Shown: piece by piece, positions 1-8,431 of the stretch
How positions within the stretch are numbered: position 1 is the stretch's first letter
How the letters are laid out: every line of letters starts with the position of its first letter
Translations under genes and position numbers: made by a program
Notes under the pieces: model-generated
Told to the model about the DNA's origin: nothing
What the model saw: only the letters and a program-made list of their open reading frames with translations
Database searches by the model: none
Virus record (IMG/VR): IMGVR_UViG_3300049483_000306
Span: 1 to 22,394 of that record
DNA from: a virus
Reading direction: 5' to 3' (one strand)
Length of the DNA: 22,394 nucleotides

Positions 1-1251
1 CTTCAGGAAGGTCGAGGCGCCGCCCTGTGCCGACGGCCACGTCAGGCTGTGTGAAGTTGTGGTGGCCGCGGGGATGTGGGTGAGCGTGCCGGACGTCGCG
101 CCGTTCAGCAGCAACTGCTTCGACGAGAAGTAGCCGTCCTTGGTCACCGACGAGAGCAGGACGTCGGAGTTGTTTCGCCAATCCTGCAGGTTCGCCGTCT
201 GGCCGGAGTAACCGAGGATCGCGAGCGGGACCATCCCTACTTCCGAGGGCACTACTGTGAGCGAGCGGGTGAGCGCCAGCGCCCCCGTCCCGACGCCGAA
301 ACGACCCGAGATGTCGACCTTCGAGACCACGGACCCGTTGTAGTCCCAGCGCGTCAAGTCAGAGGCTGACGCCGTCGATGCCTCGAACTCCACCCACGAG
401 ACCTGGAAGTAACCGTTGGCCGCGTTGCCGCTACCGCTGAAGTAGATCTTCAGCGTCGAGTACGGATTGGACTGCGCCTGGAGTAGCGCGACTTCCGCGG
501 AAGACAGAACGTGCGTGATAGTGGCGAAGCTGGTGGTAAGTGCGTTGCCGGTGCTGTTGATGATCCGCGTTCCGCCGGCGTAGAACTCGTAGTTGAAGGT
601 CGGGTCGGGGTTGCCGGTGTCGATCAGTCGAGCACGCACCCGCAGCGTGTGCGGCGTGGACGCCGCCTGCACCGAGATCGCCGACATCGCAATCTGGCAG
701 ATACTGCCGAGACCCCCCGCGGCCTGCGTGATGTAGTCCGCGTCGTCGGCCACGACTTCATCAATGTAGCTGTAGAGTTGCGTTCCGGCGTCGCTGCCGA
801 CCCAGGTTCCGTCTCCCAGATCCGAGGAGGGGCGAGCGTAGGCGACCGTGGTTTCCTCGGTAAGCTCCAGAACCGCGTTGGGGCTGGTGGTTCCGATGCC
901 GAGGCGAACATTCGCCTCGTCGTATCCCATCAATGACCCGAACAGGATCTTGCCCTTATCGGAGTCGAGCGTGCTGGCGAGAGTCAACGTCCCGTTGGCC
1001 TCGACGCCGCCGTGAGCCACCTGCCCGCCGAGGCGCCCGAGCAGTTTCAGGAAGGTGCCATCGTCGCTGTTCTGGAGCAGCGAGTTGCCGCTGCCGTCCG
1101 GGGTCTGGCCCTGTTGGATGCGGGCCATGCCGCGGCTGTTGTCGCGCAGGTAGTAGTCGATCTGCCCGATGATGCTGCGGAGCCGCGGGACGAAGTCTTC
1201 CTCCAGCGGCGACGGGATCGACGCGTAGGGCACGCCCGTGTAGTCGCGCAC
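1..1251 (-). CDS. Putative tail fibre / minor structural protein (partial, C-terminus beyond left edge)
   Basis: The minus strand is open from a GTG at 1251 to the left edge, 417 codons with no stop, so the gene is cut by the window. The start is set by a GGGAGG ribosome site about six bases upstream and by only 3 bases of gap to the nozzle gene stop. The protein begins MRDYTGVPYASIPSPLEEDF and has a hydrophilic N-terminal segment (about residues 1-60). After this come Gly/Ser/Thr-rich beta-strand segments such as GTLTLASTLDSDKGKILFG and LLLNGATSGTLTHIPAATTT, a style common in phage fibre and baseplate-associated proteins. Host recognition is the likely role but is inferred from position (last in the tail cluster) and composition. 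No catalytic motif is visible. The receptor-binding end is not in the window. Confidence 0.7.
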   Translation of the reverse strand, partial: MRDYTGVPYASIPSPLEEDFVPRLRSIIGQIDYYLRDNSRGMARIQQGQTPDGSGNSLLQNSDDGTFLKLLGRLGGQVAHGGVEANGTLTLASTLDSDKGKILFGSLMGYDEANVRLGIGTTSPNAVLELTEETTVAYARPSSDLGDGTWVGSDAGTQLYSYIDEVVADDADYITQAAGGLGSICQIAMSAISVQAASTPHTLRVRARLIDTGNPDPTFNYEFYAGGTRIINSTGNALTTSFATITHVLSSAEVALLQAQSNPYSTLKIYFSGSGNAANGYFQVSWVEFEASTASASDLTRWDYNGSVVSKVDISGRFGVGTGALALTRSLTVVPSEVGMVPLAILGYSGQTANLQDWRNNSDVLLSSVTKDGYFSSKQLLLNGATSGTLTHIPAATTTSHSLTWPSAQGGASTFLK

Positions 1252-1254
1252 CGG

Positions 1255-3825
1255 CTACCTCCCGCTGTCCTCGAGCCCGAACCCGGTCCCGTCGATGATC
1301 AGCTGCTCGAAGGCCAGCCCCGAGGCGGTCGCCTGCATCGTGATCTTCGCGCCCTCGTTCATCTGGCGGAACACCACCTTGTGCAGCGGGGCCCCGGCGA
1401 GTGTGACCGTCTTCGCCCCGTTGGTGGTCTCGCCGGTGTCGTTGGTCTTGGTCGTCTTGGTGGTGTAGGAGAGCGTCGGCGTCGTTGAGCCGTAGTCCAC
1501 CGCGTAGCCGTAGACCTCGCCCAGCTCCCACTCGTTGCCCATGCCGTTGAGGTACATCCGGCGGGTCGTGAACTCCATCCGCGGGTCGTGGGCCGGGATC
1601 GCCGTGCCGTTCTCGCGGTAGACCTTGCCCGCCCCCGCCGCCGTCGCCGACCCGCCGTAGCCGAGATAGACGCTGGCGTCCCCGGAGGCCCGCGTCGCCG
1701 CCCACGCGCTCTTGAGGTCCGCATAGGCGGCGCTGCCGGCATCGTAGTTCCGCATCCGCAGCAGCCCGCCGACCTTGGGCTTGCCGTTGATGATGTGCTC
1801 GGCGTGGTAGGACAGCGGCAGGCAGAGGTAGGTCTCGGGCGTGTAGTAGTCGTTCCTGAAGTAGAACAGCAGCAGGCGGCGCTCGCGGTCATTGATCAGC
1901 GCGATCGGAGTGCTGGTCACCGTGCTCGAGATGATCGTCCGCCAGTCGATGTTGTCGGTCAGGGTGATGAAGCTGAACCCGTCGGTGGCGTGGATGCCCT
2001 GGTTGGAGACGAACGCCGCCAGCTCCGGCTTCTCGTCGGTCGAGAAGGTGCAGACGCACATCGGTCCGACGCAGCCGAAGGAGCTCGAGATCACCTTCAT
2101 CGCCTTGCCGCGATCGAAGGACGAGTCGCGCTCGCTCGGCAGGTAGTTCAGCCGGTAGGTCGCCGAGTCCAGCCACACCACCAGCGTGCTGTTGACGGTG
2201 CGGATCGCCCGAACCTGGTCGTTCTCACGCGATTCGATGTCGAGGAAGTAGGTCGACGGGAAGTAGTCGGGCTCCCCAGGCGTGCTCCAGCGCACCAGCG
2301 ACGGATTGGTGGTGTCGTTGATGACCAGCGAGTCCTCGTAGAAGTCACCGCACGAGGCGTTCGAGGGCGGCCCGTTGCGCCCGACCTGCACGTTGATCCC
2401 GCCGAACTCGTAGACCACCGTCGGGAACTGGACTGCCGTGTCGGCCGTCCCGCCGTAGTTCACCCTCACCCTGGCGTAGTCCACCGACAGCGTGGCCGCC
2501 TTGCCGGGGGAGCTGCCGGGGCCCGAGTAGTAGGTGCTGTTGTAGCAGATGATCGAGACGCCGAAGGAACCGTCGAAGTCGGCTGGCTCGAGGCGCTGCT
2601 CGTCGGGCTGCGTCCAGAGTCCGGTGAAGACCACCGTGTTGGCGCCGCCCAGGGTCGTCGCCGTGATGTCGTAGTGCTGGGAACCAGTCTTGAAGTTGTT
2701 GTAGCCGACGCGCCCCGCCAGCCCGTCGATGGAGTCCGACGTGCGCTTGCCGATCTTGACGTTCATCCGCACCGGAGCCGCGCCCGCCGACACCCACGCC
2801 TTGACCTCGACGTCGATGCTCGTGATCGAGCCCGAGACGCCGGTGAAGGCGAAGCCGTAGAGGGTCTGTCCCTTCGGCCCCCCGCCGACCGTGGTCGCCA
2901 GCGTCATCGCCGCCCCGCCGTCGGACGACGAATAGGCGTTCGAGACGCTGCCCGCGTCCGCCCATTCCTGCGCCCCGGTGTTGGAGGCGGTCGGCAGGAA
3001 GTAGCTGGTGAAGTTGCCGGTCAGCTGGTCGTACTGGGCGGTCACCGCGTTGGGGGCCTCGGCCACCTTGAATCCGATCGGGAACGCCTTGTCGGAGGCG
3101 AACTCCTTCTTGGTGCTGCGGTAGAGCCGCCAGTCGGTGGTCCCGGCGTTGCGCGGCTGCGGCACCGTGATGATCGGGACCTGCGCCGTGCTCGCGACCA
3201 GCACCGTCACCGGGTTGCCGACGAAGGTGCTCTCGACCTCCTGCACCACCCCGTCCTGCGTGTACTTCCTGACCTCGGTCGTCCAGTACTCGTAGTAGCC
3301 GGTGATCGGCTGGCTAAAGTTGCCGGCCGCGGTCGTTGCTCCGGGGGTCGTGTTCACCGGCAGCAGCCCGTGCGGGCGCACGCTCATCGTCGAGCCGACT
3401 CCGGTCGATGAGAGATAGGCGACCAGGTTGGAGTTGGCGACCGTGGTCGCGGTGCTGGTGGTGCCGTTGAAGAGGTAGTAGCGGTTGCGGTACTGCGCCG
3501 CCTCGAGCTGGGTGCCCATGCCGATGCCGGCGGTCACCAGCGCGAAGGTGCCCGTGTCACCGACCGGCGCCGAGTAGTAGCCGCCGCTCGCCAGCCCGAT
3601 CAGGTACTGGTCGCTGTTGTCGAACTGGATGTCGCGCAGCCCGACCACGTCGACCGCGGTCGCCGAGACGGTGCCGAACGGCGTCCGCCCCATGCTGCGC
3701 TGGAGCGCCCCCTGGCCGGGCAGGTAATAGCAGTTCCAGGCGTCGGCAAGCTGGCCCGGATCGAGCGTCGCGGGGTCGGAGATGTTGTCCAGCCCACCGG
3801 TGAGCGGTTCGATGTGGCGGGCCAT
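1255..3825 (-). CDS. Nozzle-like tail protein (tail tubular protein B-like)
   Basis: This 856-residue protein probably forms the tail nozzle below the adaptor, as in podoviruses. The start chosen is the ATG at 3825 (MARHIEPLTGGLDNISDPAT), one base after the adaptor stop; an upstream GTG at 3897 would only add a low-complexity tail overlapping the adaptor. The N-terminus has the pattern seen in nozzle-type proteins: a GGL segment, then a description-like stretch (DAWNCYYLPGQGALQRSMGR). Aromatic beta-rich repeats follow. The region around residues 510-640, with NDTTNPSLVRWSTPGEPDYF and later FVSNQGIHATDGF, looks like a beta-propeller. Direct similarity to T7 gp12 is not obvious by eye. The call rests on size, beta-rich composition and its place between adaptor and tail fibre. 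Confidence 0.65.
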   Translation of the reverse strand: MARHIEPLTGGLDNISDPATLDPGQLADAWNCYYLPGQGALQRSMGRTPFGTVSATAVDVVGLRDIQFDNSDQYLIGLASGGYYSAPVGDTGTFALVTAGIGMGTQLEAAQYRNRYYLFNGTTSTATTVANSNLVAYLSSTGVGSTMSVRPHGLLPVNTTPGATTAAGNFSQPITGYYEYWTTEVRKYTQDGVVQEVESTFVGNPVTVLVASTAQVPIITVPQPRNAGTTDWRLYRSTKKEFASDKAFPIGFKVAEAPNAVTAQYDQLTGNFTSYFLPTASNTGAQEWADAGSVSNAYSSSDGGAAMTLATTVGGGPKGQTLYGFAFTGVSGSITSIDVEVKAWVSAGAAPVRMNVKIGKRTSDSIDGLAGRVGYNNFKTGSQHYDITATTLGGANTVVFTGLWTQPDEQRLEPADFDGSFGVSIICYNSTYYSGPGSSPGKAATLSVDYARVRVNYGGTADTAVQFPTVVYEFGGINVQVGRNGPPSNASCGDFYEDSLVINDTTNPSLVRWSTPGEPDYFPSTYFLDIESRENDQVRAIRTVNSTLVVWLDSATYRLNYLPSERDSSFDRGKAMKVISSSFGCVGPMCVCTFSTDEKPELAAFVSNQGIHATDGFSFITLTDNIDWRTIISSTVTSTPIALINDRERRLLLFYFRNDYYTPETYLCLPLSYHAEHIINGKPKVGGLLRMRNYDAGSAAYADLKSAWAATRASGDASVYLGYGGSATAAGAGKVYRENGTAIPAHDPRMEFTTRRMYLNGMGNEWELGEVYGYAVDYGSTTPTLSYTTKTTKTNDTGETTNGAKTVTLAGAPLHKVVFRQMNEGAKITMQATASGLAFEQLIIDGTGFGLEDSGR

Positions 3826-3826
3826 C

Positions 3827-4756
3827 TCAGCCCCACATGTTGTCGAGCGTGTTGCGGACGCTGTTCGGTCCCCACGCCGGGTTGTAACTGTAGGCACCGG
3901 GGATGAACATCAGGTCCTCGTCCGGCACGCGCGTCTGGTCCGCCATCATGGTCTTGATGCCGTCGTTCGCGAACGCCAGCCAGGTCGCCGCCTGCTCGCC
4001 GCGCCCCTCGCCCTTGTCCATCAGGAAATGCCACTTCGCCCAGGCGATGACGTAGGGCTCGAAGTCCTGCGGGACGTCCAGCGCGTCCGCAGTCGCCGTG
4101 GTCGTGGGGACCGTCATGCGTCGGTAGTACCGCAACTGGAGAACGTCCGTTGCCGCCGGTGGCGGTAGCAGCTGGATCTTTCCCTTCGATGCGATGTTGA
4201 AGATGTCGTAGCCGACCGAGGTCCTGATGGTGAACTCGTTGACGATTGACCGGTCATACATGCGCCGCCGGATCGGGCGCAGCGTCGACTGCTGGGCGTA
4301 GAGCCTGGCCGAGTACGGGGTCCGCCAATCCGTGGGCAGCGGGTAGTAGTCCCGGTTGCCGTAGGCGGTGAGCGGATCCGTCGTGGCGACCCCGGCGGCA
4401 ACGCTTCCGCTAAATCCCACTGAGCTTACTGCCGTGGCCGTCACGCGGGTGCCGGGCGGCGTGCTCACGCTGATGAGGTCGTCGACGAGGAATCCGTGGC
4501 CGACTGGCATCTGCGCGGAACTCTGTCCGGCGGACGCCGTCACCCCGGTCACCGAGAACGGGGGGAAAACGGTGATGGGTGGTGCCTCGGTGAGCAGGAA
4601 CTCCCAGTTGGCCCGCGTGTTCCAGTGCTCGAGCGCGGCGTTCAGTGAGCGCCCGGCGCGGTTGCACATCTCGGTGTCGCCCGAGGCCCCGGCAGCGTCC
4701 GCGATCTCCTGCACCGCGGCACTGATCGCCTTGGTGCTCTGGTTGAACAGTGCCAC
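3827..4756 (-). CDS. Head-tail adaptor (tail tubular protein A-like)
   Basis: This 309-residue protein probably attaches under the portal and connects head to tail. It starts with GTG at 4756, directly abutting the TAG of the glycosyltransferase gene, and ends one base before the nozzle start. The N-terminal helical region (ISAAVQEIADAAGASGD, then LEHWNTRANWEFL) is followed by a beta insertion (about residues 60-130), then YYPLPTDWRTPYSARLY, LQLRYYRRM and VPQDFEPYVIAWAKWHFL. The pattern of an N-terminal helix bundle, a PxDW segment and a late helical block with PxxFE is typical of adaptor proteins in podoviruses and in SU10-like phages. Function is inferred from these features and from the portal-capsid-adaptor-nozzle order. 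Confidence 0.7.
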   Translation of the reverse strand: MALFNQSTKAISAAVQEIADAAGASGDTEMCNRAGRSLNAALEHWNTRANWEFLLTEAPPITVFPPFSVTGVTASAGQSSAQMPVGHGFLVDDLISVSTPPGTRVTATAVSSVGFSGSVAAGVATTDPLTAYGNRDYYPLPTDWRTPYSARLYAQQSTLRPIRRRMYDRSIVNEFTIRTSVGYDIFNIASKGKIQLLPPPAATDVLQLRYYRRMTVPTTTATADALDVPQDFEPYVIAWAKWHFLMDKGEGRGEQAATWLAFANDGIKTMMADQTRVPDEDLMFIPGAYSYNPAWGPNSVRNTLDNMWG

Positions 4757-6064
4757 CTAGCCCTCCGTGGGCGCAGGCACCTCGGCAGCCTTCTCGGCCT
4801 CCTCGGTCTTGCGCTTGAACTCCTCCCACTGGTCCTCGGGCATGTGCGGCTGCTCGAGCTTCGCCGCCTCGCGGAGCTCCTCGTAGAAGGCGATCTGCTT
4901 CGCGACGTGCTTGAAGGCGTCGCGGTTCTCGGCCACCCAGTCCTTGGCGTTCGCCGCCAGCGTCTGCCGCAGCGTCTCGTCCTCGATCAGCCGCGAGAGC
5001 TGGGTCTCGAACTCCTGCGGGGTCTTGAACAGCAGGCCCGTCTCACCGTCCACCATCTCGTCGAGATAGGGCCCCGTCGCCTGCGCCAGCGTCGCCGCGG
5101 GCTTCCGCATCACCGAGCCCTCGTAGAACTTGATCGCCGAGCGGCACTGGTTGAAGCGGTTGTCGTTCAGGGGCGCGAGATTGATCTGGTGGCCCATCAT
5201 CACCAGCCGCAGCTTGTACTCCTGGTAGGGGCACCAGTTCACGAACGTGTACCGGTCTGGCGGAATCAGCTCGGTGACCCAGTGGTAGAGCTGGCCCCAG
5301 ATGATCCAGTGAACGTGCGGGTACTTCTTGGTCAGCGCCCCGAGCTGGTCGCGCAGCGGATACCAGTCCTCGTAGTGCGACGCCCCGCCCTGCCACAGGA
5401 TGTTCAGCCGCGACGGATCGTCCGCCAGCCGGACCTGCTCGTAGTGGTCGAACCGCACCAGGTTAGGGAACACCTTGACGCGCCGCGGCATCGTGTCCTG
5501 ATGGATCGCCGCCGCGACCCGCGGGGTCGTACAGGTCACCGCGTCGGACATCTCGACGATGCTGCGGTAGGTCTCGAGCGTGTGGCGATTGCGGGCGAGG
5601 TCGAAGCCGTTCTGGCCGTCCTCCCACAGCACCTTGCGCTGGCCGTTCTGCACCACGCCGATCTTGTGGCCGATCGGGATGTCGCGCCCCTCGTGATCGC
5701 GGATGCCGAGGCCGCGATAGGCGACGTTGTACGGGTTGACGTTGAACAGGTTGTCGTCGGTGTCGACCACCATCGACGGCGACCACTTCCAGACGTCGTC
5801 GCGCTTCGAGGGCAGGAACGACTTGGCGATCCTGATGTTGTGCAGCGTCGAGTCACCGATCGGCTGATAGAGCAGGATCACGTCGGCTTCGCAGAAAGCC
5901 TTGACGCGCTGCTCCTCGCCGATGCCGGCGTCGTTGGTGTCGACGTGGACACGGATCGGCAGCCCCATCTCGTGGGCGGTGTGAAACGGAACGAACACGC
6001 GGTAGTAGTAGCTCGCGTGCCAGTTCCTGGGAACGTAGGTGTACACCGTCAGCGGCTCAGCCAT
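4757..6064 (-). CDS. GT4-like glycosyltransferase
   Basis: This 435-residue protein has the two-domain GT-B pattern. The N-terminal half starts MAEPLTVYTYVPRNWHASYY and contains FCEADVILLYQPIG. The C-terminal half has VKVFPNLVRFDHY, then LNILWQGGASHYEDW, HVHWIIWGQLYHW, and the donor-site-like KFYEGSVMRKPAATLAQ followed by DGETGLLFKTPQEFETQL. The last block is characteristic of GT4 enzymes (glycogen synthase-like fold), which move a sugar from a nucleotide donor. Donor and acceptor are unknown. The C-terminal tail is charged and possibly coiled. The ATG directly follows the TGA of the upstream gene (TGAATG). Its place among tail genes suggests action on the virion or on host surface sugars; this is inference. 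Confidence 0.8.
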   Translation of the reverse strand: MAEPLTVYTYVPRNWHASYYYRVFVPFHTAHEMGLPIRVHVDTNDAGIGEEQRVKAFCEADVILLYQPIGDSTLHNIRIAKSFLPSKRDDVWKWSPSMVVDTDDNLFNVNPYNVAYRGLGIRDHEGRDIPIGHKIGVVQNGQRKVLWEDGQNGFDLARNRHTLETYRSIVEMSDAVTCTTPRVAAAIHQDTMPRRVKVFPNLVRFDHYEQVRLADDPSRLNILWQGGASHYEDWYPLRDQLGALTKKYPHVHWIIWGQLYHWVTELIPPDRYTFVNWCPYQEYKLRLVMMGHQINLAPLNDNRFNQCRSAIKFYEGSVMRKPAATLAQATGPYLDEMVDGETGLLFKTPQEFETQLSRLIEDETLRQTLAANAKDWVAENRDAFKHVAKQIAFYEELREAAKLEQPHMPEDQWEEFKRKTEEAEKAAEVPAPTEG

Positions 6065-6289
6065 TCACTTCCCCTTGCGCTTGCCGAACATCTTCCCCCA
6101 CGCCGCGCCGATCTTCTCGAACGGAGTGGGCTGGTCGAACTCCGGGTGTGCCCCGGCGCGGATGCCGCCGCCCTGCTTCGCCGCGCTCTGGAATCGCCCG
6201 GCGAGATCGCTCGGGTTGAACCCGACGGTGTCCGGGGCCGAGCGCTGCTTCGGCGCCGGACGCTTGCCGAAGGTGAAGATCGCGGCCAT
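6065..6289 (-). CDS. Small basic protein of unknown function (74 aa)
   Basis: I do not recognise this protein. The start is the ATG at 6289, which follows the stop of the upstream gene by one base (TGAGATG); longer upstream reading in this frame is Arg/Pro-rich shadow sequence. It begins MAAIFTFGKRPAPKQRSAPD and ends GAAWGKMFGKRKGK, so both ends are Lys/Arg-rich and the middle holds GRFQSAAKQGGGIRAG. There is no signal peptide, transmembrane segment or cysteine. It is the last of five short genes between capsid and the GT4-like gene and is probably co-translated with them. A minor virion or assembly role is possible but unsupported. Confidence 0.7.
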   Translation of the reverse strand: MAAIFTFGKRPAPKQRSAPDTVGFNPSDLAGRFQSAAKQGGGIRAGAHPEFDQPTPFEKIGAAWGKMFGKRKGK

Positions 6290-6290
6290 C

Positions 6291-6479
6291 TCAGCCTCCC
6301 TTGCCGTGGCTGACGATCTTCGCCGAGCGGTTGCTGCCGGCCTTGCCGGCCTTGTGCTTCTCGGCGTCCTGCCCGCCCTGCGGCAGGGCCTTCGGGCTCT
6401 TGCGACTGCCGAGCGGGGGAGCGTTGTCGTCCGCGAGGGGCGGGGCCATCTTCCGAGACTTGATCGCGCTGCGTGCCAC
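6291..6479 (-). CDS. Small Lys/Arg-rich protein with MAR-xx-KSRK N-terminus (62 aa)
   Basis: A GTG start at 6479 is preceded by a strong GGAGG site five bases upstream, overlapping the stop of the previous gene's region. The protein starts MARSAIKSRKMAPPLADDNA and ends with a basic KAGKAGSNRSAKIVSHGKGG. The first ten residues nearly match the start of the small protein at 19434-19619 (MARAQIKSRK), and the neighbour at 6489-6674 begins MARQKVRKRD, so these short proteins may share an N-terminal signal or a common origin. No fold or function is recognisable; the sequence looks disordered. Confidence 0.7.
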   Translation of the reverse strand: MARSAIKSRKMAPPLADDNAPPLGSRKSPKALPQGGQDAEKHKAGKAGSNRSAKIVSHGKGG

Positions 6480-6488
6480 GTCGACCTC

Positions 6489-6674
6489 CTAGTCGTCGTA
6501 GGTGTAGACCCGCTCCCGCTTGCCGGTGGTGCGGATCGCCTTCGACACCTTCCTGTCCGATGCGAACTTCCGCGCCGGCCGCGTGTACTCACGACCCGAC
6601 ACGGCTTCCGTCTCGAGCACCGCTTCGGTGTTCTTCGGCGGCAAATCGCGCTTCCTCACCTTCTGCCTCGCCAT
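6489..6674 (-). CDS. Small basic protein MARQKVRKRD (61 aa)
   Basis: The start chosen is the ATG at 6674, which overlaps the upstream stop (TGATG) and has a GGAAGGTGG ribosome site. A GTG at 6692 is in frame but lies within that ribosome site. The sequence begins MARQKVRKRDLPPKNTEAVL, continues with REYTRPARKFASDRKVSKAI and ends RVYTYDD. It is strongly basic with no cysteines and no hydrophobic segment. Function is unknown. It belongs to the short-gene cluster between capsid and adaptor. Confidence 0.7.
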   Translation of the reverse strand: MARQKVRKRDLPPKNTEAVLETEAVSGREYTRPARKFASDRKVSKAIRTTGKRERVYTYDD

Positions 6675-7030
6675 CACGGCGCCACCTTCCACGACAGCTC
6701 GGGCACCATCATCCCGTGGCCGTCTGCCGTCTGCCCCGACCCGCGCTGGGTGCGGCGATCGTAGGTGCAGTGCTGCGGATGCGCGTCGAGCCAGGCGTAA
6801 AACTTGCGCTTGTTCTGCATGAAGTCCGCGTCGAGCAGGATCTCGAGGTCGAGCAGTGGGCCCTGAATGCTGGCGACGCGGCGGAACTCGTTGCCCTTGT
6901 GCAGCGTGCCATCATCGAGCGCGCGCAGTTCCTTGATGGCTTCGTAACGGTCGGCGAAGACCGGGTCTTCGGCCATCCGCTCGGCGATCAGGTCGCCCGC
7001 GTCCTCGTTCGGAGCCACGAAGAAACTCAT
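6674..7030 (-). CDS. Hypothetical protein in the capsid-tail cluster (118 aa)
   Basis: The start is the ATG at 7030, just after the TAG of the preceding gene; longer reading in this frame only shadows that gene. The protein starts MSFFVAPNEDAGDLIAERMA, has a helical acidic N-terminal half with DPVFADRYEAIKELRALDDG, and a C-terminal half with LLDLEILLDADFMQNKRKFY and WLDAHPQHCTYDRR. I do not recognise a family. Position after capsid and before the adaptor would fit a head-completion or neck protein, but nothing in the sequence proves it. Confidence 0.7.
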   Translation of the reverse strand: MSFFVAPNEDAGDLIAERMAEDPVFADRYEAIKELRALDDGTLHKGNEFRRVASIQGPLLDLEILLDADFMQNKRKFYAWLDAHPQHCTYDRRTQRGSGQTADGHGMMVPELSWKVAP

Positions 7031-7032
7031 GG

Positions 7033-7314
7033 CTACTGCCTGCCGGCGCCCGGCTTGTAGCGCGAGAACGGCTGCGTCTTGCCGTGGTCCTCGTTCTCCC
7101 GCAGCACCGGGGTGTGGAACGACGGCTTCGTCCCGGCCTCGGTGTCCGGGCACGCGGACTGCGGGTCCGCCGCGCCGCCCGGAATCGGCCCGGTCACCGA
7201 CTTGAAGATGTCCTCGCGCGGGAAAGTCGTCTCGCCGACGATTTCGTTCGGGTCCCAGCCCTGCTGCTTCGAGATGATCTGCAGCGACCGCGCGGTGTTG
7301 TTCGCACGTCCCAT
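7033..7314 (-). CDS. Hypothetical protein directly downstream of the capsid gene (93 aa)
   Basis: The ATG at 7314 is preceded by GGAGGAACTG, a strong ribosome site, so it is preferred over an upstream in-frame start at 7365, which would run through a hairpin. The protein begins MGRANNTARSLQIISKQQGW and contains DPNEIVGETTFPREDIFKSV, then a Pro/Gly-rich tail ending FSRYKPGAGRQ. It is likely structural or regulatory by position. No motif of known function is visible. The hairpin at 7335-7358 lies in its leader and may lower its expression relative to the capsid protein. Confidence 0.7.
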   Translation of the reverse strand: MGRANNTARSLQIISKQQGWDPNEIVGETTFPREDIFKSVTGPIPGGAADPQSACPDTEAGTKPSFHTPVLRENEDHGKTQPFSRYKPGAGRQ

Positions 7315-7334
7315 CAGTTCCTCCACCGGGGTGA

Positions 7335-7358
7335 GGGGAGGAGCAACGGCTCCTCCCC
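7335..7358 (-). terminator. Perfect 10-bp hairpin after the capsid gene (possible attenuating terminator)
   Basis: GGGGAGGAGC and its exact complement GCTCCTCCCC flank a 4-base loop, between the capsid stop (7385) and the next start (7314). No U tract follows on the minus strand, so it is not a canonical intrinsic terminator. It may act as a partial terminator or protect the capsid mRNA 3' end, comparable in position to the T7 terminator behind gene 10. Confidence 0.45.
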
Positions 7359-7384
7359 ACCCCATTCGCCTGCCGGTCGCCCGG

Positions 7385-8398
7385 CTAGGTCACCAGCCCC
7401 GACGCGCCGGTCACGTTGACGAACGCCCCCCAGGCGCTGGGGTGCGTCATCTCGAGCGTGAGCTCCATCAGCACGATGCCGCGCGTGTTGTCGCCCTGCT
7501 TCCCCATCTCCTTGTGCTGCGGGGGACGGTAGAAGGCGAGCTTTGCCATCGAGCGATCGCCGATGAAGTAGGCGTATCCGGATGCCGACGCCGGACCCAT
7601 CGGGATGAAGCGGTCGGTGATGACCGCGAACAGCTGGTTGAACGGCGACTCGAAGACGTCGATGTTCGCCACCAGCCGCTGGTCGGTGGCCGCGATGTTG
7701 CGGACGTTGATCGCGGAACCGATCGTCGCGTTGACGAATTGCAGCTTGGTCGCCGGAGAGAACCAGAGCGAGTCGGGCTCGGCTCCGCCGGTGAACATGC
7801 CCTGCGCGAGGCTGATCATGTCACCGGTCGTGAACCCCGTCGCCGCAGACGCGGTGACGATCGGGATGGAGGCTCCGCCGCCGAACAGGCCGCGCAGACC
7901 GACCATGTACGGAGCTGCGGTGATCGCAGCCGTCTCCGTACCGGTCGCTGCTCCGGTTGCCGTCACCAGTCCGTTCTTGAACACGGTGTACTCGCAGTTG
8001 CGGGCGAGCACCTTGAACTCCTTCATGATCTGGTGCTCGTACATGTCGCGAATGCCGGCGGGGTTCGCCTGGCGCTCGCGGTCCGACACGATGACGTCGC
8101 GTCGGAAGATCTGCGTGTTGTTCCAGAGACGCAGCGGAACGGTCAGGGTGTCGCCGCTGAAGTCGACGCCGTCCGGCGCTCCGGCCGAGGACACCGCGGC
8201 CAGTGTGTCGATCGGCCATGAGTGGACGACGTCGCGGGCGCGGATCTTCGGGGCACCCGAGAAGAAGGGCGTCTGGAAGGAGTCGATGATCGTCAGGACG
8301 TCGGTCAGATCCTCGTGATGGATCGCCGTGTCCGTGGGGAAGAACCCGATGTCGAACGTCGACACCAGATTCGCGGGAAGTGTGTAAGTCGCCGGCAT
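7385..8398 (-). CDS. Major capsid protein, SU10/DUF5309-like (HK97 fold)
   Basis: This 337-residue protein forms the head shell. The diagnostic N-terminal part is HHEDLTDVLTIIDSFQTPFF followed by GAPKIRARDVVHSWPIDTLA, matching the arrangement in the SU10-type major head protein family (DUF5309), where an EDLT segment and a TPF segment precede a W-x-x-D-T-L motif. Downstream are NNTQIFRRDVIVSDRERQAN, the helix YEHQIMKEFKVLARNCEYTV and a C-terminal beta region with FYIGD-like YAYFIGDRSMAKLAFYRPP. The ATG at 8398 has a near-perfect AAGGAGGGG site. It follows the scaffold gene by 33 bases and precedes a hairpin. No protease gene or long N-terminal delta domain is visible, consistent with a separate scaffold. 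Confidence 0.87.
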   Translation of the reverse strand: MPATYTLPANLVSTFDIGFFPTDTAIHHEDLTDVLTIIDSFQTPFFSGAPKIRARDVVHSWPIDTLAAVSSAGAPDGVDFSGDTLTVPLRLWNNTQIFRRDVIVSDRERQANPAGIRDMYEHQIMKEFKVLARNCEYTVFKNGLVTATGAATGTETAAITAAPYMVGLRGLFGGGASIPIVTASAATGFTTGDMISLAQGMFTGGAEPDSLWFSPATKLQFVNATIGSAINVRNIAATDQRLVANIDVFESPFNQLFAVITDRFIPMGPASASGYAYFIGDRSMAKLAFYRPPQHKEMGKQGDNTRGIVLMELTLEMTHPSAWGAFVNVTGASGLVT

Positions 8399-8431
8399 TT
8401 CGGATCCCCTCCTTGGGATGTGCCGCTGGGT

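Noticed and set aside
1588-3411. Long plus-strand open frame of 607 codons opposite the nozzle gene
   Set aside because: Arg/Val/Asp-rich composition typical of antisense reading of GC-rich coding DNA; opposite a well-supported protein-like gene with a ribosome site.
4844-6313. Plus-strand open frame of 489 codons opposite the GT4-like gene
   Set aside because: Shadow composition; the minus-strand frame has glycosyltransferase motifs and abutting neighbours.
6674-7360. 228-codon minus-strand frame starting at 7360
   Set aside because: Its first 110 codons shadow the preceding gene and cross the 7335-7358 hairpin; the real gene starts at the ATG at 7030.
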